Shown here: one piece after another, positions 24,766-33,390 of the stretch
How the letters are laid out: every line of letters starts with the position of its first letter
Position numbering within the stretch: the stretch's first letter is position 1
From: an uncultured Dehalococcoidia bacterium
Lineage (GTDB): Bacteria > Chloroflexota > Dehalococcoidia > Lucifugimonadales > UBA1123
Reading direction: 5' to 3'
NCBI GenBank assembly: GCA_951812505.1
Contig: CATOSI010000002.1
Span: 806,001-870,000, forward strand
Length of the DNA: 64,000 bases
Notes under the pieces: model-generated
Databases searched by the model: none
What the model saw: the letters and a program-made list of their open reading frames with translations, nothing else
What the model was told of the DNA's origin: nothing
Position numbers and translations under genes: made by a program

Positions 24766-26094
24766 TTGGAAGAACATACTTCGAACGGGCGACATTGGGC
24801 TACTATCGCTTTCTTGATTCTGCTGGGAGTCCCGGGAGCGCTGATCAGATTCTCCGGAACGCATCTGGACCCCCAGGTCGAGGCGCTGATATTCGGCATA
24901 GGCATCATCGCCGGAGCGTTCCTGCTTTCCTGGGCTGCTGAGGTGGCGCAGTTGGACGTGTCCGCGTCCCTGGCCATAGCCGTGCTCGCCCTCATTGCGG
25001 TGATGCCCGAGTACACCGTCGAGGCGGTGCTCGCCTGGGATGCAGGAGAGTCGTACAGGCAGTTGGCGACGACCGAGGGGGTGCCGGTCACGAAAGAGAT
25101 GTCGCTCGCGGCAGCGAACGTGACGGGGGCGAACCGCCTGCTCATAGGAATCGGATGGTCCGCGGTGATCATCATTTTCTGGCTGAGACGCCGCCGGGGA
25201 TTCGATATGCGCGGGCTTCTGACCCTCGAGCTGCCGATGCTTGTAGTAGCAACTTTGCTGACGCTCACCGTAGCATTCTTCAAGATGATTCCGATTTGGC
25301 TCGCTGCGGTATTCATTGGAGCGTATATCTTCTACCTGTGGAGGAGTTCCACGCAGGAATCAGAGGAACCCGACCTGTTGGGTGCGGCTGCGATGATCGG
25401 CAGTTTCAAGCCGCTCTATCGCCGGGCCTGGGTGATCGGGTTGTTCATATACAGCGCGGCGGTCATCCTGATAGCCGCGGAGCCGTTCGTGCATGGACTT
25501 AGGGCGACAGGCGAGGCGCTGGGCATCAGCGAGTTCCTGCTCATACAGTGGCTCGCGCCCCTCGCGTCCGAGTCGCCCGAGATAATCGTCGCCGTGCTGT
25601 TCGCCCTGCGCGCCAACCCTAACGACGGCCTAACCACTCTCATCTCGTCCCAGGTTAACCAGTTGACGCTGCTGGTCGGCAGTATAGTCGTGGTGTTCAG
25701 CATATCGGCCGGACAGGCGCTGAACTTCCCGCTCGACCATTTCGAACCGACTAACTTCTTCTCCCGGATAACCAGCGAATTTGGACTGCAATCCAGCGAG
25801 TTCCTGCTGACGGCGGTGGTGGCAGCATTCGGCCTTCTGTTAATTTCCACGCGCGTCATCAAGTTATGGCATGGCTTGGCGCTGTTGGGCATATTTGTGG
25901 TGTATATGTTGACGCTGCTTTTCTTCCCAAGCATATTCGGAGGCATTGACGACGTGGAGAACGTGCCTCTGCGAATGTGGGCGTCTGTCATAATCTTCGG
26001 CCTGGCCGCACTGATGGTCGCGCTGAACTGGCGCCGCGTAGTGTACGTGTTCAGGGGCGTGCCGCGGCCTGAGGGATTGCGCGAAGGCGAATAG
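24766..26094 (+). CDS. Sodium/calcium exchanger-type (CaCA) membrane antiporter
   Basis: TTG start at 24766 is preferred since GGAGCGG sits about 6 bases upstream and no ATG is in frame before it. 442 residues with about 11 membrane segments. Two inverted ion-binding repeats are visible: VLALIAVMPEYTVEAVLAWDAG with AAANVTGANRLLIGIGW, and LIQWLAPLASESPEIIVAVLFA with ISSQVNQLTLLVGSIVV. The PE acidic residues in each repeat are the cation ligands of this family. It exchanges Na+ or H+ for Ca2+ or another divalent ion. Confidence 0.88.
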   Translation: MEEHTSNGRHWATIAFLILLGVPGALIRFSGTHLDPQVEALIFGIGIIAGAFLLSWAAEVAQLDVSASLAIAVLALIAVMPEYTVEAVLAWDAGESYRQLATTEGVPVTKEMSLAAANVTGANRLLIGIGWSAVIIIFWLRRRRGFDMRGLLTLELPMLVVATLLTLTVAFFKMIPIWLAAVFIGAYIFYLWRSSTQESEEPDLLGAAAMIGSFKPLYRRAWVIGLFIYSAAVILIAAEPFVHGLRATGEALGISEFLLIQWLAPLASESPEIIVAVLFALRANPNDGLTTLISSQVNQLTLLVGSIVVVFSISAGQALNFPLDHFEPTNFFSRITSEFGLQSSEFLLTAVVAAFGLLLISTRVIKLWHGLALLGIFVVYMLTLLFFPSIFGGIDDVENVPLRMWASVIIFGLAALMVALNWRRVVYVFRGVPRPEGLREGE

Positions 26095-26112
26095 GTCGGC
26101 ATCAATTGGCAG

Positions 26113-26148
26113 AATAAAGGGCGGGGCAATACATGCTCCGCCCTTATT
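26113..26148. terminator. Bidirectional terminator between convergent genes
   Basis: AATAAAGGGCGGGGC, seven-base loop, GCTCCGCCCTTATT. An A-rich 5' arm and T-rich 3' arm let it work on both strands. It lies 18 bases after the exchanger stop and 34 bases beyond the GMC oxidoreductase stop. Confidence 0.8.
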
Positions 26149-26182
26149 AGTTGGCGCCGATTACAGTCTTTTCCTAACTTGG

Positions 26183-27730
26183 TTAGCCGACTATCCAGTC
26201 CGCCGCTCTTTCGGCGATCATAATGGTAGTGGCGTTGGTGTTGGCTCGGACTACGTCCGGCATGACCGATGCGTCAATGACTCGCAGACCTTCCAGTCCA
26301 TGGACGCGCAGGTACTGGTCCACGACCGCCATTTCGTCCGAATCCGGCCCCATTTTGCACGTTCCCGATGAGTGGTGCTGGGTGCCGACGTTGGCCAGTA
26401 TCCAGGCGTCGAGAGCGTCGTCGGAGGACAGGTCTTCGTCGGTGGGGTTTACCCTGCGAATCAGGTGGTCGGACAATGGCGGCGTCTGCGTGATTTCGAT
26501 GCACGTCCTGACCGCGCTGCGCATTCGCTCCCTGTCCCATTCGTCCGTGAGGTATCTGTAGTCCAGGTGCGGCTGCTCGCTTGGGTCGGTGGACACCAGA
26601 GTTATGCGGCCCGACGTAACCGCCTTCTGGAGCGCGACACTGAAGCCGCTGTACGACCCGTCTTCCGGTATCTCGATTGTCGCCGGGCGATGTTCGCTGG
26701 TGAGCAATATTGGGCTCATCTGCATATCGTTGCGGTGGGGCGATCCGGGCGTCGTGTATCTCATCCCGACCTGTATGGAGGGCGAATTCGCAGGGGGGTC
26801 GCCCTGGTCCGTTTCGTAAAGCAGGAAGGTTGCCGGATGGTCCCTGAGATTCCTACCGACGCCCGGGACGTCCTTCACAACGGGTATGCCGAAGGATTCG
26901 AGGTGATCCCTGGGACCTACGCCGGAGAGCATGAGCAGGTGCGGCGAGTTTATCGCGCCGCCGCTCAGGATTATCTCGTTTCCATAGACCTCGAACGTGT
27001 CACCGCCGCTCTCCGCCTCTATACCGACGGCGCGGCTTCCGTCGAATATAATCCTGTGGGCGAGGACCTCGGACCGTATCGTCAGGTTCAGCCGGTGCCT
27101 GGACATGGACAGGTAGGTGAGGTTGGTGCTCATCCGCACGCCGTCAACGTTGTTCAGCGGGCGGGGCCCCACGCCCTCGGACTCCGGGTGGTTGTGGTCG
27201 AGGGTCTCCGGGAACCCGGCGGAGACGCAGGTGTCCCAGAACAGGCGCGGTATCGGCATGACCTCGTCCTTGGAGTAGCGACGGACGGGGATCGGGCCTT
27301 CTCCGCCGTGGAAGTCGTCCGCTCCGAAGGTCAGGTCGGTCTCGGACTTGCGGAAGTAGGGCAGTATATTGACGAATGCCCATTCCGGGCTGCCCAGTTC
27401 GGCCCACTCGTCGTAGTCCTCGGGTATCCCTCTGAAGAAGACCTGCCCGTTTACGGAGCTCGATCCGCCGGTCAGCTTGCCTCTTGGCAGCGGGAACGGT
27501 TCCCGGTCAGGCGTGGCCGTGGCCATGTATCCCCATGTTTCGGACTCTGGCCCGTAGGCCGCGGGCCATACCGAGTTGCCGAACTTTACGCTGTCCGGCA
27601 TCGTATCGAAGTTGGAATAGTCCGGCCCCGCCTCCAGAAGCAGGACGGAGCGGTTCGGGTCCTCAGTGAGCCGTGAAGCCAGTACCGAACCTGCGGACCC
27701 GGCTCCGACGATAATGTAGTCATATTGCAT
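26183..27730 (-). CDS. GMC-family flavin oxidoreductase (choline dehydrogenase-like)
   Basis: 515 residues. YDYIIVGAGSAGSVLASRL is the FAD-binding motif and VLLLEAGPD follows. PRGKLTGGSSSVNGQVFFRG is GMC signature 1, and ILSGGAINSPHLLMLSGVGP is signature 2. The catalytic His pair is in GTQHHSSGTCKMG near the C-terminus. It oxidises an alcohol group, passing electrons to oxygen or a carrier; the substrate is unknown. No signal peptide is present. It is a lone gene. Confidence 0.93.
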   Translation of the reverse strand: MQYDYIIVGAGSAGSVLASRLTEDPNRSVLLLEAGPDYSNFDTMPDSVKFGNSVWPAAYGPESETWGYMATATPDREPFPLPRGKLTGGSSSVNGQVFFRGIPEDYDEWAELGSPEWAFVNILPYFRKSETDLTFGADDFHGGEGPIPVRRYSKDEVMPIPRLFWDTCVSAGFPETLDHNHPESEGVGPRPLNNVDGVRMSTNLTYLSMSRHRLNLTIRSEVLAHRIIFDGSRAVGIEAESGGDTFEVYGNEIILSGGAINSPHLLMLSGVGPRDHLESFGIPVVKDVPGVGRNLRDHPATFLLYETDQGDPPANSPSIQVGMRYTTPGSPHRNDMQMSPILLTSEHRPATIEIPEDGSYSGFSVALQKAVTSGRITLVSTDPSEQPHLDYRYLTDEWDRERMRSAVRTCIEITQTPPLSDHLIRRVNPTDEDLSSDDALDAWILANVGTQHHSSGTCKMGPDSDEMAVVDQYLRVHGLEGLRVIDASVMPDVVRANTNATTIMIAERAADWIVG

Positions 27731-27772
27731 ATCAGCATCCCCCGATTGTCGCGCGCGAATTTAGACATTCAT

Positions 27773-27799
27773 CGTCATTCCCGCGAAAGCGGGAATCCA
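27773..27799. repeat. REP-like palindrome, copy 3 (best copy)
   Basis: CGTC then ATTCCCGC, GAAA, GCGGGAAT, then CCA. Perfect 8-base stem with a GAAA tetraloop, between the GMC and APH-like genes. It resembles the ATTCCC-N8-GGGAAT repeats known from other bacteria. Confidence 0.75.
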
Positions 27800-27879
27800 T
27801 GTATGGGCTAGAAGATAATGCCCAGTTCACGGCGCGTCAACCGAGGCTCTCTATTCGATGTGAAGGCATTGTCCGTGAG

Positions 27880-29142
27880 TCATCCCATGATCTCGTTCAC
27901 CAGTCGCAGACCGGACTCAAGCTTGCTTTCCCAGTCTCGCTGCGGACGACGGATCACGTTGGTGCATATCCTGAATAGACAGACCGCTTCGCGTAAGTTG
28001 AGACTCTGTTCATTCCAGCCGAAACGATCCAGGGCCGCGCTCCGGAACACTTGATGGAACGCTCCGCTCGCGTCGGTGTCCCTCCTGCGACCTAAGTGGG
28101 AAGCCCAGCGCAGGTGCGCCAGGAAGTTGCCGACATCCAGCAGAGGATCACCTGGCCCGACTTCCTCGAAGTCAACCAGCGCTATTCTGCCGTCGGGCAG
28201 AACCAGCATCTGGTCGTCGTAGAAGTCGTTGTGTGCGATTCCGGTCGGACGCCATGAACGGACGAAGGGGTCCAAAACGCTGGTCGCTTCGTTGAGGACC
28301 TGCGTTGCGGTGGCGTGGTCTCTCAGGTTGTGTCTGAAACTGCGTCTTGCTCTCCGATACGCACCGGACAGGTTGAACGGGCGGGCATCGTACATCTCCC
28401 GTGGAGCATCCCACAGAGTCTGAAGCCCGTCGAACAGAGGTTCAGAGTCCGGCATTCTGCCCCTGCGGATCTGCCGGCGCAGATTCTTGCCCGGTATCTC
28501 CGACAGCCATACTACACCACCTTCGGCCCAGTGGCCCGCCAGCCTCGGAACTACGAAGCCCGAGCGGCCTATCAGTTCCTGTGCAGTGAGCACCGGGGCG
28601 ACCGCTTTCGGCCGCATGATCCTGGCGTAGAACCTGGCCCTGCCCACGCTGTGTCTCAGCACCGCGCGGCTGGTGGGCCTGTAACGTATCAGTTGTACAC
28701 GCGCCGCACGCCTGGCGCGAACGGACAGTATATGCCTGTTGATAAGCGCGAGCGCGGTCTCCGGATGGGCCGCCTCCCTCAGACCCGGCAGGAACCTGTC
28801 CTCGGGATAACGAAATATCTCCACCGACCCGTCACGCTCGATCTTGACCGCGAAGCGATACGAGGGAATGTACTCCTCAGGGTCCCATTCCATCTCGTAG
28901 CTGACGATGGCGACTCTTCCCAAGCTGTGTGCAAACTGGCGAACACGAATTCCGAGGGGTTCGGCATCAGGTTCTCCGAAGCGCTGTTCGTAGCAGCCCA
29001 TGACCCAATCCTGGTCGAAGAGCCTGGGCAGGTCGGATAGGCCGGGGTCCTCCGGGAACGCGATCTGAGGATACAGAGACGACTCAGCAAGCGTGGAATC
29101 GGCCTCAGCTGCTGTTTTCGTCGCTGTCGTCGTCACTGTCAT
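27880..29142 (-). CDS. Aminoglycoside phosphotransferase (APH)-like kinase
   Basis: 420 residues. The C-terminal lobe has IAHNDFYDDQMLVLPDGRIALVDFEE, the catalytic loop (HND, with the usual Asn replaced by Gln) and the metal-binding DFE. GDPLLDVGNFLAHL follows, typical of APH/choline-kinase-like enzymes. The N-lobe is long and less clear. Its ATG lies 38 bases inside the 3' end of the upstream Asp-rich repeat gene, so the two overlap in different frames and are likely co-transcribed. The substrate could be a sugar, amine or lipid head group; drug resistance cannot be inferred. Confidence 0.82.
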   Translation of the reverse strand: MTVTTTATKTAAEADSTLAESSLYPQIAFPEDPGLSDLPRLFDQDWVMGCYEQRFGEPDAEPLGIRVRQFAHSLGRVAIVSYEMEWDPEEYIPSYRFAVKIERDGSVEIFRYPEDRFLPGLREAAHPETALALINRHILSVRARRAARVQLIRYRPTSRAVLRHSVGRARFYARIMRPKAVAPVLTAQELIGRSGFVVPRLAGHWAEGGVVWLSEIPGKNLRRQIRRGRMPDSEPLFDGLQTLWDAPREMYDARPFNLSGAYRRARRSFRHNLRDHATATQVLNEATSVLDPFVRSWRPTGIAHNDFYDDQMLVLPDGRIALVDFEEVGPGDPLLDVGNFLAHLRWASHLGRRRDTDASGAFHQVFRSAALDRFGWNEQSLNLREAVCLFRICTNVIRRPQRDWESKLESGLRLVNEIMG

Positions 29143-30946
29143 CGCCGCTGTCCGGTGTTGGAGGCGTCAGGGTATCAATGCCATCGGAGTCGGTGCCGTC
29201 GTTGTCTGTCGCCAGCAGCCCTGTGGTATCAATGCCATCGGAGTCGGTGCCGTCGTTGTCTGTCGCCAGCAGCCCTGTGGTATCAATGCCATCGGAGTCG
29301 GTGCCGTCGTTGTCTGTCGCCAGCAGCCCTGTGGTATCAATGCCATCGGAGTCGGTGCCGTCGTTGTCTGTCGCCAGCAGCCCTGTGGTGTCAATGCCGT
29401 CGGAGTCAGTGCCGTCGTTGTCTGTCGCCAGCAGCCCTGTGGTGTCAATGCCGTCGGAGTCAGTGCCGTCGTTGTCTGTGGGCGTCGGAGTGTCTATTCC
29501 ATCGGAGTCAGTGCCGTCGTTGTCTGTCGTCAGCGGCCCTGTGGTGTCAATGCCGTCGGAATCCGTACCGTCGTTGTCTGTGGGCGTCGGAGTATCTATG
29601 CCGTCACTGTCATAATCATCATCGTCGTCCGGTGTTGGACGCGATGTAGGCGTGGCAGTCGGCTTTGGTGTGGGGATAGGCGTCGGTGTCGGTGTCGGTT
29701 CGGGGGCGGTGGTTAGAGAAACCGCCTGACTCTTGCCCAGTCCTCCGCCAGCCAGGTTTCTGATCCACTTACTATCGGGGCTGCCCTCGGCAATGATCTC
29801 GCCATTAGAACCTGAGGCGCCGGCTCGGTAGAGATCGTAACCCTGGGCGGACGTAACATAAGCGCGTATGTCGTAGTCGGTCCCCGCTTCCAGGCCTGAA
29901 ATCGTCAGTACGGTCCCATCACTCACTCCCGATACGATCCCGAAGATTGGCCGCCCACCACCTCCCGATTTTTTCCAACCCAGTCGCAGATAGCCGGAGA
30001 ATGCCCCGGATATGTTCACCCTGACATCAAGCTCGGTCTCTCTCGCTTCCTCAAGGCTCAGCACACCCATAGCCAGGGCTGGGGGAGTCCTGTCTGAAAC
30101 GGTGTACAGCCGAAATTCGCGGTCCTCGCTCCCACTTTCGCCCGTTCCCGTCACTGTGCATACGGTCTCTGACTGCGTGTTTGGTCCGTGGACATGCCCC
30201 AGATCGTTGGAGGCCAGGACCAGCTTTCCGCTTTCGACTATGGCCGACCTGAAGTAGTCGGCGCGCCAAGCGTCGCAGGACTTCAGCGCGAACGTTACGC
30301 CGGTCGTTCCCGCAGAGAGGAAGTCAGACAGGTTGATTTCGGTTGCATTGCCGTAGCTGGTGAGAATCCTGTAACCGGCCTCGGCGTCGAAGATTGGTGT
30401 CGGATCATTGTTCAGCGCTAGCGTAGTGGATTCCTGGGGGGCCTGGCTGACGAGACTCGGCCCCGCATCGGGGGTGCCGGCTGATTTTATAGTCAGCAGC
30501 CGCGGAATGGGGACTATCTTCTGCGGTTCGCCGGAGTATCCGATTCCGTTGTCCGTAGGAATGGGAGTATCAATCCCACCACTGTCAGGGCCGTCGTAAT
30601 CCGTTGGAGTTGGAGTGTCAATTCCGTCGGAGTCGGTACCGTCGTTGTCAGTCGGCGTGGGGGTGTCAATTCCATCGGAGTCGGTACCGTCGTTGTCAGT
30701 CGGCGTGGGGGTGTCAATTCCATCGGAGTCGGTACCGTCGTTGTCGGTGGGGTTGATGAGATCGTTGGGGTCGTCGTCATCCTCATCGTCCTCATCGTTC
30801 GGGACGACAAGCATACGGGGATTCGCGACAACCTCCTGCGGAGCGTCCAAGTTCCCGGTCATCGCCGAGGCGACTCCGCCGGCGACTAGAGAGAGCGCCA
30901 GCGTCAGTGATAGAGAGACGGAGATGAATGATTTTAGCCAATTCAT
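29105..30946 (-). CDS. Secreted Asp-rich repeat protein with Fn3-like core
   Basis: 613 residues with a clear signal peptide (MNWLKSFISVSLSLTLALSL, cleavage near ASA). After a DE-rich run come three-plus copies of a 16-residue repeat (TDNDGTDSDGIDTPTP). A cysteine-bearing beta-rich middle and an Fn3-like domain follow (VRVNISGAFSGYLRLGWKK, ISGLEAGTDYDIRAYV), then a PT-rich linker. About nine more repeats of 16-18 residues end the chain (TDNDGTDSDGIDTTGLLA). The DxDxDG-like spacing recalls calcium-binding thrombospondin type 3 repeats. It is exported and probably extracellular; no wall-anchor motif is seen. It lies upstream of the APH-like gene and overlaps it. Confidence 0.85.
   Translation of the reverse strand: MNWLKSFISVSLSLTLALSLVAGGVASAMTGNLDAPQEVVANPRMLVVPNDEDDEDDDDPNDLINPTDNDGTDSDGIDTPTPTDNDGTDSDGIDTPTPTDNDGTDSDGIDTPTPTDYDGPDSGGIDTPIPTDNGIGYSGEPQKIVPIPRLLTIKSAGTPDAGPSLVSQAPQESTTLALNNDPTPIFDAEAGYRILTSYGNATEINLSDFLSAGTTGVTFALKSCDAWRADYFRSAIVESGKLVLASNDLGHVHGPNTQSETVCTVTGTGESGSEDREFRLYTVSDRTPPALAMGVLSLEEARETELDVRVNISGAFSGYLRLGWKKSGGGGRPIFGIVSGVSDGTVLTISGLEAGTDYDIRAYVTSAQGYDLYRAGASGSNGEIIAEGSPDSKWIRNLAGGGLGKSQAVSLTTAPEPTPTPTPIPTPKPTATPTSRPTPDDDDDYDSDGIDTPTPTDNDGTDSDGIDTTGPLTTDNDGTDSDGIDTPTPTDNDGTDSDGIDTTGLLATDNDGTDSDGIDTTGLLATDNDGTDSDGIDTTGLLATDNDGTDSDGIDTTGLLATDNDGTDSDGIDTTGLLATDNDGTDSDGIDTLTPPTPDSGDDSDDDSDENSS
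29173..29610. repeat. Tandem 54-base (and 48-base) coding repeats
   Basis: Five almost identical 54-base units start at 29173, 29227, 29281, 29335 and 29389. More divergent 54- and 48-base units continue to about 29610. A related 48-base array lies at about 30555-30755 in the 5' part of the same gene. Near identity at silent positions means recent expansion or conversion. Confidence 0.88.
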
Positions 30947-31239
30947 CGCGAATTCTTCTTTGAATGTTCAGAACAGATAGCTGCGAACCTGCACCTTTAT
31001 ACCATTCTACATCAGACACGTACCAAATGCAGGAGGATTGCGGAATCTGCGATGTCGGCACGAGTCTGCCCAATGGTTATTTCGTATAGGAGTGTACGTG
31101 TCGTCTCGGACTGGGACCCGTTCCAGGTTCCCGACAATCGTGAGCGTAGGAATGCCTGAATGGGCAGCAGTTAAGCCTTGGTTAACTGAGCCGGGCCGGA
31201 AGTGGCGGTACATATGAGGTACATATGAGGTAAGAACCC

Positions 31240-33264
31240 CTACCTCCGTATCACCTCGAACAGCCGGTATTCGCCCTCTGCGGGCAGACCCGCGCGCGCC
31301 GTTACGTCCCGGCTGTTGGAGTACATGCGGGCGTAGAGCAGGAAGTCCATTTCGGACAGGTAGCTCACCGTGAGGAAGAAGGGGATGTCACCGTCTTCTA
31401 TCATCCGGTTCAGCTCGGCGCCATCCACCAGGTTATCCATCTGGTACTCGGAGTACAGGGGCAGGACAGGCTCGCCGGTGCGCATCGAGATGAACGCGCC
31501 CGTGTTGTAGGAGTCGCTCGCGAGCAGGTAGCGGCTGTCTCCCCTGCGCTGTCTTACGTACTCCATGGCGGCGTCCAGTTCTTCCGGCTCCACCCTTACG
31601 ATTGCCGTTATCATGGCCCCCTGTCGCTGGAGTTCCGATTCTCTCTCAGAAGGCTCGGTGCGTGGGAGTCTGCGCTCGGGTACCATATCGAAACCGATTC
31701 TGCCCAGCGTGTCGTCTCGAGGGTTGAACAGGTTGTTGAGGGTGACGGCTGACGTCAAGAGTGTAAGGACAGAGAGCGCGATTACGGCGGCAGCTGTAGC
31801 TACGTTCTTTCCGAACGGACGCCTATGGAAGTAGAGGAATATGCCGCTTGCCATGACCGCAATCGTAATCGCGGCGGCCAGACCCGCGTTGATCCCGAAC
31901 ACGTGGCTCGTTTTGCCATAGACGAATGCACAGTAGAGAGAGCCTGCAAGCGCGACTATGTATGCCAGCCACCTTGTGAGGCCGCCTATTCTGAGGAGTG
32001 ACGGGATGGCGGCGATACCGATGCCGGTCAGCGCGGCCACTGCGGGTGCAGCGGCGACCCAGTAGGTGATTAGCCTGATGTTCGCTCCCCCGAATGCGAT
32101 TACGGCCAGCCCAAGCCACAGGACCCACAGAATCCCCATTTCGGTGACCTGGGATACCGAGTCTTCCGCGTCCTTCGTATCCCCAGAGCTTGTTTGCGTC
32201 CCGGGTTCGTCCGTGTAGAAAGACAGGTAGGCCCATACCCTTGATTCGCGCAGCGCTATGACGGGGGGCAGGCCCGCGATCTTCGCCACGGCCCGGCGCC
32301 ACAGCGCAACCGTTACCGCCACAACCCCAACGGCAGCAGCCGGGAACAGCGATACTCCGAAATAGGGGGCCATAGGTCCGGTGACGAACCACAGGATGTC
32401 CTGCCGGTGTCTTGCGCCGTATTCGAGTTCACCGAATCGCTCCCGCAGGTTCCAGCCGAAGATCATGTCCCACACGTTGTCGGCGTGCATAACGGACTCG
32501 TATGCCGAGGGGGTGAGCCAGACTACGACCGGCCACCAGAACGCGGTCGCCAGGAATATCCCCGCACCTGTGACGCCGGTGCGTATGAACGCGCCCCACG
32601 ACTGCCAGCGGTACATGAGCGCGATCAGCGCGAAGGCGGGCGCGGGCAGCAGCCCCTGCCACAGCTTGATCATCCAGGCAAGACCGAGGACGAAGGCGGC
32701 AACGTAGTAGAACCCCTCGCGTCTTTCCTGCACTGCTCTGACCACGAAGTATGCGGTGAGCAGCATTGTTACTGTCGTGACCGACTCGATGAACGTGGAT
32801 CTCGTGTAGTTCACGTCCAGGGGCATTATCGCCAGCGCCGCCGCTGCGATGAGCGCGGGGGGCGTTCCCGCGGTCCGTCTTACTATGACGTAAACCAGAG
32901 CCACCGAGCATATTCCCGCGAGCGCGACTGGAAGCCTGAATGCCACGTTTGAAGGGCCGAGAAGCGCGATGAACAGTCCCTGGTACCAGAAGAACAGCGG
33001 GGGCTTGTCCGCGAGTATGGAGCCGTCCGCGAACATGTTCGGGTACAGCCAGTTGTGGAAGGACTTGTACGCATGGGAGGAGATCGAGGTGTAGATGGCC
33101 AGTCCGGGATGTCCCTGCCCGAGGTCGTACAATCGGAGGAAGGCCGCGATAACCATCACAAGCGCGAATGCGCCCACATGCCAGTGTCTTGAAAGAGTCT
33201 GCATTCTGGAGTTGAGGATTCTGAACGTCCAACTTAATCTGCGTCGTTCAGTATAAATGTTCAT
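31240..33264 (-). CDS. GT39/GT83-type (ArnT/PMT-like) membrane glycosyltransferase
   Basis: About 674 residues from ATG 33264; later starts such as 33204 are possible. FLRLYDLGQGHPGLAIYTS and FADGSILADKPPLFFWYQ give the first extracytoplasmic loop with acidic residues, typical of dolichyl/undecaprenyl-phosphate-sugar transferases. About 12 membrane segments follow, including AAALAIMPLDVNYTRSTFIES. A soluble C-terminal domain of about 130 residues ends the chain. It should move a sugar from a lipid carrier to a protein or lipid outside the membrane. It diverges from the PQQ-propeller gene. Confidence 0.87.
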   Translation of the reverse strand: MNIYTERRRLSWTFRILNSRMQTLSRHWHVGAFALVMVIAAFLRLYDLGQGHPGLAIYTSISSHAYKSFHNWLYPNMFADGSILADKPPLFFWYQGLFIALLGPSNVAFRLPVALAGICSVALVYVIVRRTAGTPPALIAAAALAIMPLDVNYTRSTFIESVTTVTMLLTAYFVVRAVQERREGFYYVAAFVLGLAWMIKLWQGLLPAPAFALIALMYRWQSWGAFIRTGVTGAGIFLATAFWWPVVVWLTPSAYESVMHADNVWDMIFGWNLRERFGELEYGARHRQDILWFVTGPMAPYFGVSLFPAAAVGVVAVTVALWRRAVAKIAGLPPVIALRESRVWAYLSFYTDEPGTQTSSGDTKDAEDSVSQVTEMGILWVLWLGLAVIAFGGANIRLITYWVAAAPAVAALTGIGIAAIPSLLRIGGLTRWLAYIVALAGSLYCAFVYGKTSHVFGINAGLAAAITIAVMASGIFLYFHRRPFGKNVATAAAVIALSVLTLLTSAVTLNNLFNPRDDTLGRIGFDMVPERRLPRTEPSERESELQRQGAMITAIVRVEPEELDAAMEYVRQRRGDSRYLLASDSYNTGAFISMRTGEPVLPLYSEYQMDNLVDGAELNRMIEDGDIPFFLTVSYLSEMDFLLYARMYSNSRDVTARAGLPAEGEYRLFEVIRR

Positions 33265-33390
33265 TTGTCGGCTGTCAGTCCGCGCCGTTCGATGATGGAA
33301 GATTTGAATGAGAGTCACAGTCTAGCTAGAATTGAGTGATACCTATTCCCCAGCGATAGGCAATACATGGGAGCGGGGTGATGCGTTAGA

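Noticed and set aside
24687-25316. Minus-strand frame over the cation exchanger
   Set aside because: Ser/Ala/Met-rich shadow of a strongly predicted membrane antiporter on the plus strand.
29173-29610. Tandem units considered as a CRISPR array
   Set aside because: Units are contiguous without unique spacers and code for a regular peptide.
29093-29716. Repetitive plus-strand frame over the Asp-rich repeat array
   Set aside because: Any repeat array opens frames on both strands; the minus-strand frame has a signal peptide and domain structure.
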